Shown piece after piece: positions 22,401 to 34,727 of a DNA stretch of 64,000 nucleotides. Each line of letters begins with the position of its first letter. Position 1 is the first letter of the stretch. Both the position numbers and the translations under genes were made by a program. A model generated the notes under the pieces. The model was not told the DNA's origin, searched no databases, and saw only the letters and a list, made by a program, of their open reading frames with translations. The stretch is from Antedon bifida (taxonomy: Eukaryota; Echinodermata; Crinoidea; Comatulida; Antedonidae), in assembly GCA_963402885.1 (NCBI GenBank), contig OY727101.1, positions 13,154,917-13,218,916 on the forward strand, read 5' to 3'.

Positions 22401-25400
22401 GTTACGCCCAACCTTCCTCTTCTTCACTTCCTTCCTTTTGGCTCCTTAAAAATATAATAAAGTTTCCATATTAGTATAACCTACATATTTGTTCACCAAG
22501 CGCATCATATCGAAATAAAACACATAATATAATAGGCCTATGTCTACATTATGTAATTTTATTATTTATTAATCTACAACCGGTACATTTAAATGGTGTG
22601 CTTTACCTAAAAGTTTCACACCATTCAAAGTTACAGTAAAGTTCAAACCAACGTTGTCTTTGTAGGCCTAACTGTATCTAAAATAATATCAAAGCGTTGA
22701 AATTGTTTTGTGACAACGTTTTCTTAAAGTACTCCTGCCATCATGTATTAAGTTCATAGGCCTATTTGTATTTTGCTTTTATTTATTTATTATTATTATT
22801 TTTGCATTGTAACGTTTGCTTTTATTTGTTTGATTTACGGTACGGTATGGTACTTTATTGTATACGGTAATTTATTTATTTTATTTAGTTTCATTCAGCT
22901 TAATTATTTCTTAGTTATTTATGTTTTGATTTCATTTTTCTTCTCGTTATTGCTGAATAAACCACAAAGATATTATAGTGAACCATGGAGAAATAGCTTA
23001 TTTCTCCATGAGTGAACTATTAAAATATCTCTTTGAATAAACCCTGGAGTAATTTTCCTCCACGATTAAACTAAACAGAGTATTTATTTATTTATTAATA
23101 ATAATTAACGGATTCGTACATCTGTCAATTAATTGATCACGACACAAATTGGTAAATTATTATGGTAAATCAAACCGAGTATAAATAATGACATATTAAC
23201 TTTTAATTATAAACATTTTGGATATCGGCCATTGTAAATAAACAATTAACAAATTACTGCACGTTAAATCATTATAAAGCAAACATTTGTTTTAAGTAAT
23301 AAACGGTTATTTACCGTCCACTGAATATCTATAGCTCCAATGACTAGACTAGACAATGTATATAGAATTACAAATAATTGTTAATGTCGTTATAATATTT
23401 ATATTTTATTTCACTAAATGTTATGGCTTTTACCATGGACCTATATAGGTCCATGCTTTAATAAAGCGCTTCGCAAATCAAATTCAGTACAGATAAAAAG
23501 CTGAGTGAAAGCGTGTGTGTCTGGACACATACGAGAAATATACAATAGGCTTTGAGCTTGATTCTCACTCGAACGCAATGCAGCACGAAGACGCAACGTA
23601 ATGACGTGCCGCCATAAAGCTTGGTTCTCACTAGCGATCGACGCAACCTACGCAACCTACGCAACGTAAGACAATAACCCTTCCGATAAATTGTGCCTTT
23701 CCCCGCCTGCGTGAAATCAAACCTGCGATGTTTGCAGCATTGTTGCGTCGTCGGTTCCCACTTGTGATTATACAATACAGCACTTTGCCTTGCGTGTCGC
23801 CGTGCCGTCATAACCTTACGTGTCAGACGACTAACGTAAACACGTTGTCCTAGACGTATATTAAACGCACTAGGTTTATTGCTGTTATATTCCGTTGACA
23901 TGCGATAAGGTTTAAGTAACTAGAATTACCAATTCCAATTATTATTTACTTAGAAAAAGTTAATTTAAGATTTCCCACTTTCTATATAATGAAAGCGTTT
24001 CCCTAATATGTTAAATTTGTATAACCGCTTCGATATCGTCATCCTTTAATACATTTATTTAAAGCTTATTAAACGATTTGATTTAAATATAAAGAGTAAT
24101 TCGTAAGCACGTGTTTACCGTTGAGCTGAGAATATACCGTGTCACGACACATCTAAATTACTTAAATTAGTACTTTTTCGGAGGGAAGATTCGCACGCGG
24201 CAGTGAATACAATTTACCAATTAATGAGTTTTGTTATTCTACAACTTCTTAGCTGTTATTCTGCGCGTTGTTACTATTATTATTGTAATATTTTTCATAA
24301 TTTGGTGGTAATATTCTGTTGTACTTCGTATTCTTGTAAGATTAGTTTCAGTTTCGAATAACACGAATATTTTTAGCACTAATTTGAAATCAATGTATTA
24401 TATCACGTAATAACACTAACATGTAGGCCTATTTAAAGTTTTCAATTATCGATGTTTTTATTATATTTTTTAGCTGCGGGTAAATTTGTGTATATAGGCC
24501 TCCACAATTGCATCACTGTTCGAAATATAAAAAATGGTAAGTTACGATATATTTTTCATTGTTTCATTTCAATAACTCAGGCTAATTGTAGCAAAATCAC
24601 TTAAGATTTTAAAAGCAAGACACTATATAATAAAAACACTTTGATAGGCATATAATCAATTGTATATTGAAACAAGTGGAAATAATATTTTCTTATGACT
24701 GATACCAAAAAAATACATATTTTAAATTATAACCCCTATCTTGCAGCGAGGGTGGGCATACTTCATGTCCATTCGTCGCGTCGTATTTTCCAAGCAATCA
24801 GGCTTAAGAAATAAAGAAACTAATTTATCCATGGCTTAGGCCTATTGGTCTGATTACAAATAAATATTTTTTTAATTGTTCATAAAATAATAAATACCAT
24901 GATAAACTGTTTTAGTTGATTTACCGATCATCAACATGCATTCTTAAATCGGGTAGAAATAACTTTTCAACAAACTTTAATCAATTTTGAACCTCTTTAA
25001 TTAAAAATCAGTTTAATTAAGAGCTATAGCTTGGGTGATTTTCCTCTGCTTTTATCCGAGCATATATATTACTTTAATTGGGGGAAGTGTTCAATTTGAT
25101 TGACGGGACACATTTTAGGCCTAGGCCTAAGCGTTTACAAAAATAATTAGCAACTTAAGTAGGCCCTTTGTCTTAATTGATTGGTAAATACTTGACAAGA
25201 AATGTACTGTATCGTACGTTATCGTGTAAATTAGTCTATGATAGTTCTGATTAAGTTATCTATTATTTTAATTAAAGTTTTACAATTCAATAGCTTACGT
25301 CGTCTGAATTAACCCTTAATGTGATTATGGTGATGATGTTTATACATTTGTTTAGTCATGTAGATGGATGGCATTTACAGTATCTGGAAAAGTATACAGA

Positions 25401-27042
25401 CAATTACTATGTTTAAGCATGGTCCATGGTTTAAGCGGTAAAGTATAGGTACGGTGCCAATTGCGCTATTATTGGTAGAATCTCATTTTTCCTATGTACG
25501 CGATGAATTTAATGGATTAAATTAAAAATTAATATTAATTACGGTAATAATTTACGGTAACCAATTAGTATGTAGAGCGTGAATAAGTTATTAAAAATTA
25601 TTTCACCATATTTCAAGAAGATTTTATGGGACCCTCAACAATACAAAACGATAAAATAGCTTTAACGTTACAAAATATACAAAGATACAAGATATATTTA
25701 CAATTTAAAAATATAAAACATTATAATAAAAATTACAATATGTACAAAGGAAGCAAAATAATGATAAACAGATTAAAACAATTTTAAGGAAAACAAATAG
25801 GTTTTTATTTAAAATTCGTAATAGTTTGACCGAGACTTCAAGTGTGAGGTAAATAAAAAAGTGCGAGATCAAATATTGCAGTCTTTTAAAATTAAAATAA
25901 TTTCACACCAGGGATTGGTAAGATTAAACATATTTTACATTGTGACATTATAATAAATATAATGAATTCTGTAGTGCTACGGTACTTTAGAGAATTTTTG
26001 TCTATTAGAACTTTTACTTCATCCCTTTTTTGTTATGATTTTACTATTCTGAGATAGTGAGTGAAAATGGAAGACAACAAAATTCATATGAAAACAAATT
26101 CCATGACATACATTGGACATGTGGGCCACCAGAAAAAATACGGCTTACGCTGATGTTGGTTTTTGTACCGGCATGTAAATGTTCCTAATTCAATCAATTG
26201 TTCTCTAGTGAATAAAATATTAAATTAACACTTTTCGAAACAAACGAGGGGAAATCACAATCAGTCCACTTTTTATTTTGTATTTCAACTTTATTTATAG
26301 AGGGTAACCATTCCAGCTAGACAAAATAATGCTAGTTGATATTTAGGGACCCTCCTATTAACGGCCATTCCTATATATACACTTTGTTAGTGCCCCGAAG
26401 ATGTCCCCTTAATGAGGTTATTGTTGTATTATGATTATGAAAAACGTGGGGTTCAAAGAAAAATATATGGTACTCACTTGGAAGACGAGGAGGCTTATAG
26501 CGGGTACACTGTAACCATGAAAACCGAGCCATGGGGTCATCCTCTTGATGTCCGATTTCTGGCTCATCTTTGACTTTCGTTTTTTTAATCTGTTCAGAGT
26601 TGCTTAGACTAAATATTGATGGTTTTGTTGTTAAGTCCTGAGCCTTCGTTAGTTCTACATTTTCCTCCATGTCAACTTCTTCATCGTGTTCTTGTTTCGA
26701 TAGTTCTTGTTTGCCTAATATTCCTTCAATTGAAAAGTTCGTTATCCCCTTTCTCGTTTGTTCGCTTGATGTTGGTGGAACCCTCTGTTCAAAGTTTGCA
26801 GAAAAGAAAGCCGTTGTTGAATCCAATTCTTTCAATGCGTGGTACGGGTGATATATTGCAAGTGGTCGATGTGAGCCGAAATGCCCCATAGCCGGGTACC
26901 ACCGCATAAGGGCTGGGTGGATGCCTAACGGTAGGCCTGGCACGGTCATTGCTGTTGAAGGATGTGACGAAGAGCTACTGTCCGCTATCAACCTCCAACG
27001 CTGTTCCAAACTCATAGCTAGTTTTAATGCCGATGAAGACAT
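19493..27042 (-). CDS. msxlx: Msx-like (Msxlx-type) homeobox transcription factor
   Basis: Three exons join in frame with GT-AG junctions: 27042-26478, 22444-22278 and 19750-19493, giving 329 residues. Exon 1 carries an eh1-type Groucho-binding motif, FSIEGIL, at residues 103-109, an acidic stretch at about 119-130, and WLQCTRYKPPRLPR just before a basic AKRKEVKKRK. The homeodomain is residues 201-260 (GRNPRVPF... to ...NRRARERR) with the expected L16, F20, W48, F49, N51 and R53. The intron splits codons 44/45 of the homeodomain, a known position in ANTP-class genes. The ANTP-class, NK-related assignment is firm. The Msxlx assignment rests on the PPRLPR linker, HYLSS and RRARERR and is less sure; Msx or another NK-type gene is the alternative. 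The product should be a nuclear DNA-binding repressor. Two MITEs sit in intron 2 and one compound MITE in intron 1. Confidence 0.82.
20756..20912. repeat. Full MITE, GCAACGCAAG family
   Basis: 157 bp with inverted ends AAGCTTGGTTCCCA and TGGGAACAAAGCTT. Inside are GCGCAATGACGTAAGCGCAA on the left and CGCTTGCGTTGCGTTTATG on the right, with central TGACCAATCATAAGC. It lies in intron 2 of the homeobox gene. Best reference copy of the family in this window. Confidence 0.75.
22095..22206. repeat. MITE with GATGTGCCCAAATATGG repeats
   Basis: Carries GATGTGCCCAAATATGG, CATATGGGCACATCA and a right end TTGACAGTGTAG, matching copies at 28271-28411 and 37137-37262. It lies ~70 bp from exon 2 of the homeobox gene, inside intron 2. 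Confidence 0.6.
22977..23017. repeat. Short palindrome (CATGGAGAAATA arms) flanked by AGTGAAC
   Basis: Perfect 12-bp arms CATGGAGAAATA/TATTTCTCCATG with a 3-nt loop at 22984-23010. AGTGAAC lies immediately on both sides (22977-22983 and 23011-23017). A second, weaker palindrome follows near 23042-23065 (CTGGAGTAATTTTCCTCCA). In intron 1 of the homeobox gene. Confidence 0.6.
23434..23455. repeat. 22-bp perfect palindrome CATGGACCTAT arms
   Basis: CATGGACCTAT is followed directly by its reverse complement ATAGGTCCATG. The same terminal words bound a 148-bp element at 55139-55286, so this may be that element reduced to its two ends. Confidence 0.55.
23552..23830. repeat. Compound MITE, GCAACGTAAG family
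   Basis: Two related segments abut: one from GAGCTTGATTCTCACTC and a second from AAAGCTTGGTTCTCACTAG near 23616. The second shares CGCCTGCGTGAAATCAAACC with the copy at 34514-34727. Located in intron 1 of the homeobox gene. Confidence 0.55.
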
Positions 27043-27318
27043 CAGAATATATTGTATAAATATTGATTGATCTGCTTTTTAAACCTCAAATAAATAAAGG
27101 TTTAGCCTCAAAAGTCCGCAAAATAAACCTATCTTTACAGTAGGCCTACAAATCTAAACAGCATTCGAAAACAAAGTTAGTAGAATTCACTTTGTATTTA
27201 CTTTTACCATTACAGTCCAGTACTGGAAGTGTTTACAAAGACATTTTACTGTCCCAACTGATACTTTTTGATTGTGTTTAGTCGGGACATACTAAACATT
27301 AATGACTGAATGATACTC

Positions 27319-27329
27319 TGCGCATGCGC
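27319..27329. promoter_or_regulatory. NRF1-type palindrome upstream of the homeobox gene
   Basis: TGCGCATGCGC, the core consensus bound by NRF1-family factors, lies about 280 bp upstream of the homeobox start codon in otherwise CpG-poor DNA. Such sites are common in metazoan promoters. No transcription start evidence is available here. Confidence 0.4.
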
Positions 27330-28270
27330 CACACAAACATAAAAGATACGTGCTTTTCTAAATATCTAAAGTGTTTTTTGTGTGTGTGTTTGATGACGTG
27401 TAAACAATTTTAACCAATAAGAGAAGAGCAGTAGTGATATTTTATTATTCGGCCGGTGGTCAGTTTACGAGAGTAATCTTATCTGTACACTACTAATTGA
27501 ACAATATACAAGATTGTTGAAACATATACCAGTAATGCACAAGTGTAATATGAAAACCGTTTATTTAAATAAAAGATAAATCCGAAATAAATAGTAACTT
27601 CGATCTTTGTTTAATCACAATTACAAGTGTTGGTGGTATTTTTTTAAATAACCACCGAATTTATTGTTTAACTTTTTATTATTATTTTTTCTTAACTCAT
27701 TTATATATTTATTATATTATTATTCAAATGAATTAATTAAATTGCAGTATATCACCAGGCGGTTTCGAATTAATGTTCATTGCCTAATGTGTTTATATTA
27801 TTATATTTAAAATAATTTGTTTTGTATGTTTATTCTTCTAACTTTTTTGTGGGATTATCTCACTTTTTTTGCAATGCACTACATTCATGACAAATTGAAT
27901 TAATAATAAACAAATTAATTTATTATTACTGTAGGCCTACAGTACTTTAGATACAAATTGATGTAAGTTCTATCGGATATCTAACATAACGCCTCGTTAA
28001 TTTTCATTGTGCATATTGTTAAATACATATATTTAAATTTATTTGTTATAAGAACACCTTCCCTGTGTGATAAAGCATTTCGTAAATCTTATTTTAAATG
28101 TAACTGTTTCATAGGTATAGGTCTATATATCGAAATATACTATAATTGGGAATAATGTAACATTGTTTAAGTTTTGTAAACTCTTTATCGATTCGAACTC
28201 GCAAGAGAGTTCCTCAATCTAAAATGTTAAAACAATATATTATTAGATGGTTAAAGGTATGTACAATAAT

Positions 28271-28411
28271 ATTTTATGTGACAAATAAGTGATGTGCCCA
28301 AATATGGTAGTTATATTCCCAAATATGGTACTGATATGACATCAGCGTGACCATATATGGGCACATCACATTTTTTTGTCACATAAAATTTAATAGTGTA
28401 GACAGAGTTTT
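28271..28411. repeat. MITE with GATGTGCCCAAATATGG repeats
   Basis: Left part ATTTTATGTGACAAATAAGT is mirrored by TTTTTTGTCACATAAAATTT on the right, with GATGTGCCCAAATATGG and CATATATGGGCACATCAC inside and AATAGTGTAGACAGAG at the right end. Same family as 37137-37262; the left outer end has decayed. Confidence 0.65.
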
Positions 28412-28735
28412 TTATACAAACGATAATGATCCTGCGGAGGGGCGGAATGTACCTTATAATTACCGTATGTACTTCTTTACAACCCATTTTTTCCCTAACC
28501 ATTTATAATGAAAGTTAATAACCGAAAAGTAATGTTTAAATAAGAGGAAGTATTTAATTCGGTGTTACAACTAACTGAACAAACAAGCAATGTTTGCGCA
28601 TTAGTGTTCAGTTACATTGTGCTGAAACCTAGGCACCGGCTAGACCAAAGTGAAGAAGAGCGTAAAAGATATGCTAAAACAATCCGACAATCGGCGGCAA
28701 AAAATCATTTAATTAGCTCCATTATGCCATTGGAA

Positions 28736-28770
28736 TTGACAAAAGGGTTGACGTTTTACCCTTTTGTCAA
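28736..28770. repeat. Hairpin with 13-bp perfect arms
   Basis: TTGACAAAAGGGT (28736-28748) and ACCCTTTTGTCAA (28758-28770) with a 9-nt loop. No flanking direct repeat is seen. Confidence 0.6.
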
Positions 28771-30051
28771 AGTGATAATGTTACAGTGTGCTCCAGATCA
28801 TGAAATAGGCCGCTATCCTAAGAGGACGAATTGTAAAGTGTTGTAGCCGATTCTCGGTATTAATAATTTGTCGAGTATCATAGGAAAACTCTGTAATACA
28901 GAGTCACATATGTATTATGTGACGCTTGTGTCATAGGCCAAAGCACCATTCTTAACAATGTATTACATACTTTTGCTATGATACTGGACATTATATAATG
29001 TTATAGGCCTAATATGGAGATTTGGTACAGTAAGGGAAATCAGGTTGTCAAAGAACCGATGTTTTCATTACGGTAGAACATATCTTCTCTGTATTAAACA
29101 GTAGGCCTAAAGACAGTGTCACATGTATGCATTTATTACAGGTTTAGAGGGATATACTTTATCACATAAATACTCCTTACTTGTATAAAGATTATAATAG
29201 CTTTGCCTACATGATTTCAATTCCAATTCTGGTTTTTATTTCAGAAACAAATTTCAGGCTTGTTTTTCTTTTATAAAATCATATTTACAATGTACTATAT
29301 TATGCTGGGCCTACATAACATGCTTTTACCAAGGCAATCTAACAGCCAAATTGCCTTGCTGTTACTAAACCGTTTAGTAACTCCAATGATGAATGAGATT
29401 CCTTAGTTCTTCTTCTCCGGTAAAGGAAATGCGGGGGAAGCATTTGAGGCCAAACACTAATAGGCATATATGCCTACTTGTTTACAATTTACACAAACGA
29501 ACGGTAACGGTAAGCAGTAAACCGCGTAGCTTTTTCCACGTATAATTTATATCTATCCTAGGCGGGTTTCCGCTCAACCGCCCGTCCGCTCCGAGTTGTG
29601 TGTAAATGGTAATAAGAAATAACATAGATTCTATGATTTGTTTACCGCTTACCGTTATCGACCGCGAACCACAGTGTTCATTCAATGATCATAGGATAAG
29701 TGAAGTTAATTGTCAGGCTTAATTCGATTTAATGAATGTTTATTTTTATATTGTTAAATATGTGAATATTTTTTAGAATGTGCTGCCCCTGACGCATGTT
29801 GTGAGCCTAGCATAATAAGCATTGGCGTAACGGCTATGAGCGCTCACTGGCCCCCAGCTTATGGAGCCCCTGATCAGTGCCCAGAGGAATAAACAGGAAT
29901 TAAAATTTGTCGAAAAAGGCAAAAATGCCCGAGGACTCCAGTGTTTGAGGACCACAGGGTTTCCCAAACCTGAGGGGCCTAAGTTTCTACGTTACGCTCA
30001 ACACTGTTATCAATATAAGACTGTTAAAAATGAAAGAATGCGTTATATGTT

Positions 30052-30097
30052 GCTTATATTGCTGTGTAAGTAAACTTTACTTACCAGCAATATAAGC
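30052..30097. repeat. Long near-perfect palindrome
   Basis: Outer arms GCTTATATTGCTG (30052-30064) and CAGCAATATAAGC (30085-30097) enclose inner arms GTAAGTAAA and TTTACTTAC around a single C, with one unpaired T at 30065. This gives 22 paired positions with almost no loop. It is more like a fold-back element than a microRNA precursor, which needs a larger loop. Confidence 0.65.
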
Positions 30098-30876
30098 GAC
30101 ATATATAGGCAATTAAAACTGGTATCGATGTATAATTGCCGCCCTGCTTCATGTCGTGAATATAATACCATGTTAAAAATGAGAGGGAAAGTGCAGTGAC
30201 ATTTTATACTTATATTATTTTTTTATGTGTAAGTAAAATTTTAGATTGTATAGTTGCTTATAATGTTCGTTTTTGTGACGATCCCATATGGTTTTATAAT
30301 ATATAACGTTGATAATAAAATGTACCATCTTATTGTAAGAAAGTATAATATTATGCTAAATATCTGTTAACAAAAAAGAAACAAAAAAGTGTCACAAATG
30401 TACATATAATATATAATAGAAAATAGTAATAAAAGTGGGATGAACCCACACAAGACAAAAGAAAAAAAATAATTTTAACAATTATTAAATTTCGTATGTG
30501 AAGGTTAATGACGGTAGTACATAGAATAAAATACTATTTTTATCAATCATTGAGTTATTAATCAACTTGAAAGACACCACTGACGATTCAATTACATATT
30601 TTCATAATTCTGATGGTACGGTAGGTGAATGAACTGGTGTCTATCTAAACGTGATCTACCACCAGTGCAAAGCACAAGTAGCTCTTGTCCAAGCCCTTAA
30701 CGTCCAATATAATCTGTTTTTAAAAGATTGTATACCATGGTATAAATTTGATTTGTGAACTTACGGGGAACGTTTAACTCATTATAATAAAGTACTTAAA
30801 TTACAGTTTACTAATGAAGGGAAGTTAAAAGGAATCATTGAATGCAATTGGGACTGGACCATTTTTAAAAGTGTTT

Positions 30877-30990
30877 TCCACCTGTTGGTCCTGATCCTTC
30901 ACTAACAGTGTTAGTGAGAAGTTGAATAAATAAAATTTGAAAAATGAATGAATGAAGGAATGAACGAATGAATGAATTAATGAATGAATG
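30877..30990 (+). mobile_element. LINE-like 3' tail with (GAAT)n run
   Basis: CTGTTGGTCCTGATCCTTCA is followed by the hairpin CACTAACAGTGTTAGTG, an AATAAATAAAA stretch and a run of GAATGAATG repeats to about 30990. A terminal hairpin plus short tandem tail is typical of CR1/L2-type LINE ends. No coding part is recognised. Confidence 0.45.
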
Positions 30991-32439
30991 CTTATACTGA
31001 ACTTATTTAGCCAATATATTTTTACGTAGTTCAAACATAGTTTATATTCTTATCAAATTGGTTTTTATGTTACGTATGACGCAATGCAACTACGTAATTT
31101 AGGCCTACAAGTAAATAACAAGTAAAGAAGAGCGTCAAAACACAGTCCACGGCTAAATATCCGTTATTCATTGCATTGGCAAACAGTAAGCCAAGCAATT
31201 CTCACTAATAGTTTATGTTAAATCATGTAAATTATAATACTAATTTATATTAATTAATCTTCCATATAGATATACGTTAAAATGACGCCACAAAATATTA
31301 TATTTAACAATAAAGTACATACAAATTTAAAATGACCCATAGCACTATACAATGCTATGTAACAATCAAATATTACAATTCATTTAGAAAAAAAAACAAG
31401 AATGAAAACAAAAGTTTTAAAACAGCCGAGCCTCTTGGCTTTCCAATGTACACAGGAAGAGAATTCAAAACGTGTTCAAATACACATGACACTTGAGTAC
31501 GGGAACTCGGTATTTTCTGTGGAGTTGCGGTCTTTAAGAACGACTTAGTCTTGTTCTTAGGCCTAATCTAAATTATTTAATTAGCGAGTGGATTTGTTTT
31601 ATAAAAGTGGTGTTTAGAACGAACTCACAGCAAATCAATGCGAACAATAGACCGTGAAATGGTCAGCCGTTAATTAATAATGACCGCTCTAAATCTAGGC
31701 TCAACATGGGCTATATAACTAAAGCCAACTCAACTGTATAAATACCTGTGAGTAGTTTACAATCAAGTTGACACAATTGAATGAATGTAGTTATAATGAC
31801 TTTAAAAAGTAGCAGTCACAGCCCCATTCATACCGTAGTATTATCATTGGATCAGAAGTATACGGGAAGATCAGGCGATGATCTAACAGACACGCAGTCT
31901 AGGCCTTATTATAGAGAAGTAAAAACAAATCAGGTGATAAAATGAAAATTCGGTAACTTGTAACGCACCGCTTCTTACGATATTGATACATTGTCAAGCT
32001 GTTTCTTTGCACCAAATTTACTGAAACTAATAGGCCTTAACATAGATAAACCGGTATTTCTGTATCAATTCGATATAGGCTAAAGGTTGTTTCTGTTACA
32101 TCATGAAAGTGCATTACTATTATAGTCATTTTAATATTAGGCCTATATTAATATTTCCAGTATTACTGGTAGCTTGTACATCGGCATTAATTTTTATATA
32201 GGCCTCCATAAATAAAAAATTATTTTATATCCTTTTTTTTTGTCTCAAGGTTTTCAACTTTATTTTCTATGTACCAGTAAAATACTGAAATGTTTTGCAT
32301 TGTTTATATCAGTATTTTCATTAAGCTTATATTTTTCTTTTTTCTGTTTCGGCGTTTAAACGTTCTTCAATAATGTGCCACTAGCCCTCTAAATAATCTC
32401 ACAAGGAAGAAACTCGCACATGGATGAATATCGATTCCG

Positions 32440-32640
32440 TCGACAGACACGATACTGAGGGTTCAAGTCCCGTCACATGTCAGGATTTTTTCTAAGGACA
32501 AAATTACAACTCCACTCCCAAAGACTTGTAATAAGACTTTGTTTATGTAGAGCATCTTGTGTATATGGTTGTCTTGTGAACCTCTGAGGGTCCCTAATGA
32601 TAAGCAATTGAATGGATCACCCTCATTAAAATGGTTTTTA
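32440..32640 (+). repeat. tRNA-derived SINE fragment
   Basis: A Pol III B-box-like GGTTCAAGTCCCG is followed by a body with AACTCCACTCCCAAAGAC. That body word recurs after the tRNA-like head at 33105 (AACTCCACTCCCTAAGCC). The A box is poor, so the head is decayed. Confidence 0.45.
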
Positions 32641-33104
32641 AAAAATAGGCTATTTATTGTCGATAGAAAGACAAGACCTTACATTCCACTGAATCTTTAG
32701 TCTACCGTACTGTCCTCGCTTAGTCAATGACAAAATATTATAATATGGGCCTAATAAAATTGATATATATATATTTCCTCAAAAATACATAAAATGACAA
32801 AATAATAAAAACGACATACAGACGATGGCAGACAGCCGAAGAACAAGTTCCTATACGTAAACGTAAGCTTGACTGCCATTTGTGACACAAATTGTAACCT
32901 AAACCAAAGATTTTATTTCATTTATAATTCAAAAAACAAAACAACAAAAACGATGAAGACAAAAGGGTTTCCCTTTTCCCCTTCACAATTTAAATTGCTT
33001 TTAATAGTAGCCGCACTTTATCCCTTTATGATATTGTTTTAATTAATATTATCTAATGGCAAATCGTTTCACAATCATTTCAAAAATACTAGTGTACTGT
33101 ATAG

Positions 33105-33240
33105 TGGAGCTGTAGCTTGGTGGTTAACGTGCTTGTCTTCCAATCCCAAGGTCCGCGGTTCAATCATAACCTAGTGCCACGACTCTTTAAACTCCACTCC
33201 CTAAGCCTCAAATAAGAATTATAGTTTATAAGCACGACAA
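33105..33240 (+). repeat. tRNA-derived SINE, head and part of body
   Basis: A-box-like TAGCTTGGTGGTTAACG and B-box-like GGTCCGCGGTTCAATC are spaced as in a tRNA, but the acceptor and T stems do not pair. This is a SINE head rather than a tRNA gene. The body matches the fragment at 32440-32640. Confidence 0.5.
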
Positions 33241-33824
33241 ATTATAAAATAGTTTATCCATGCTGTAATTTGCGAGTTACTAGCTGTTGGATGCGTATGA
33301 AATATTGTTTTTTTATATTTTATTTTTATTCAATTTAATGATATAATGTTAACAGTAAGTAAGAAATAATCAATTAAATAGTATAATGTTTTCTTCAAAA
33401 ATAATTAAATAGAGTAAAAAACTGATCCTGTTCAATCACGTTTGTAGCAGTAAATTTACTCTTTCCTGGTTGTATATGTATAGGCCTAGTAATCATTGAT
33501 ATCTGCTAGTTAACCTAATTTTTCTTGTTTTATATAGCTACAATATTCAAATTTTATTAGGTAGTATTTAAAAAACATTAAACATCATAATATAAAATAA
33601 TATGACCATGAATCTTGACCTGTTTACAACAAAGATAAAAATAAGATACAAAATAATAGTAATTTAAATCAAAAGCATAAAATATTGCCATCGATAGCAT
33701 GTTCTTTTTTCCCCGCTAATATCAAGTATTGTTATAACAGATAGTTTGGAGTCATACCTTGAAATCTTGTTTTTGATATGTCGATATGTTTACACCACCC
33801 ACCCCTTAGACTTGCGATATTTTA

Positions 33825-34050
33825 TTTATTTATTTCAATATAATGGATATGACCAAGGCAATTTAGGACACTGAGCTCGCCTTGCCAAGATAGGAACTCG
33901 TAACAGTCCTTTGATCTTATGTCTGTCTTCGACAAATACCGACAGTACTTATTCTCAGTACATATTCTCCGCGGCGCACGGTGTCGACACGCGGCGTGGG
34001 ACTTATCATTATTATGGGACGAATTAAACAATTCGAGGTTTTTAGGAGTT
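33825..34050 (-). mobile_element. LINE-like 3' end on the minus strand
   Basis: Read on the minus strand, a GC-richer segment with an 85-residue open frame ends in GGTCATATCCATTATATTG and an AAATA-repeat tail near 33825-33840. The tail suggests a retroposon end. The translation is not a recognised domain, so the class is uncertain. Confidence 0.3.
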
Positions 34051-34480
34051 TTAAATAAGATTGTTCGATATAAAATCAAAGTGAGGTCTTTTTTGTTAAA
34101 TTAACCACTAAATTAACTGCTTAATTTTCCACGACCTCTGATTTATTATTATTGCATTTAGTACCGTAATTATCGTTCAAGTTTTGACATTTCTTTCAAT
34201 AGAGTTTTAAACCACTTGAATTTTCTTTTTAATTGTTGATTATTCTTACTGAGGGACATGTCCAAATAGTTAAGCTATCCTTTCTAAATAGGCCAATCAT
34301 CTGCATAAAGGCACATAAGTGTATGCCCACTTAGCAATGGTATATTTATCAATATTTCTATAAACACATCATTTATTACGTCATCATTTTCCTTTTTTGT
34401 AATCGCTTGATGCGCAAACTGGATTCGAGCAAAAATAATGTAAACAACGTGTGTGAAGTTTCCTCATGGGAATAATACGT

Positions 34481-34727
34481 CGCCTCGTTGCGTTCTAGAG
34501 GGAACCACGCTTTAAGCTTGGTTCTCACTTGCGACGCAACGTAAAGCAATCTACGCAACGTAAGAAAATGCCCTTCCGATAATTGTGTTTGCCCCCGCCT
34601 GCGTGAAATCAAACCTGCGATTTTTACAGCAATGTTGCGTCGTCGGTTCCCACTTGCGATTACGCAATACATCACTTTGCGTCGATACGTCATTGCGTTA
34701 CGTTGCGTCCTAGTGGGAACCACGCTT
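34481..34727. repeat. MITE, GCAACGTAAG family, with partial tandem neighbour
   Basis: The complete unit at 34514-34727 has ends AAGCTTGGTTCTCACTTG and CTAGTGGGAACCACGCTT. Immediately before it, 34481-34513 is the right end of another copy (GTTGCGTTCTAGAGGGAACC). The head-to-tail junction resembles the compound copy at 23552. Confidence 0.65.

Noticed and set aside
28562-28846. 94-residue plus-strand open frame
   Set aside because: No recognisable domain or matching splice partners; it overlaps a hairpin (28736-28770) and lies in repeat-rich DNA.
30052-30097. MicroRNA precursor
   Set aside because: Only one base separates the arms, too little for a normal precursor loop; a fold-back repeat is more likely.
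33105-33190. Possible tRNA gene
   Set aside because: Pol III boxes only; acceptor and T stems do not pair and the body matches another SINE fragment.
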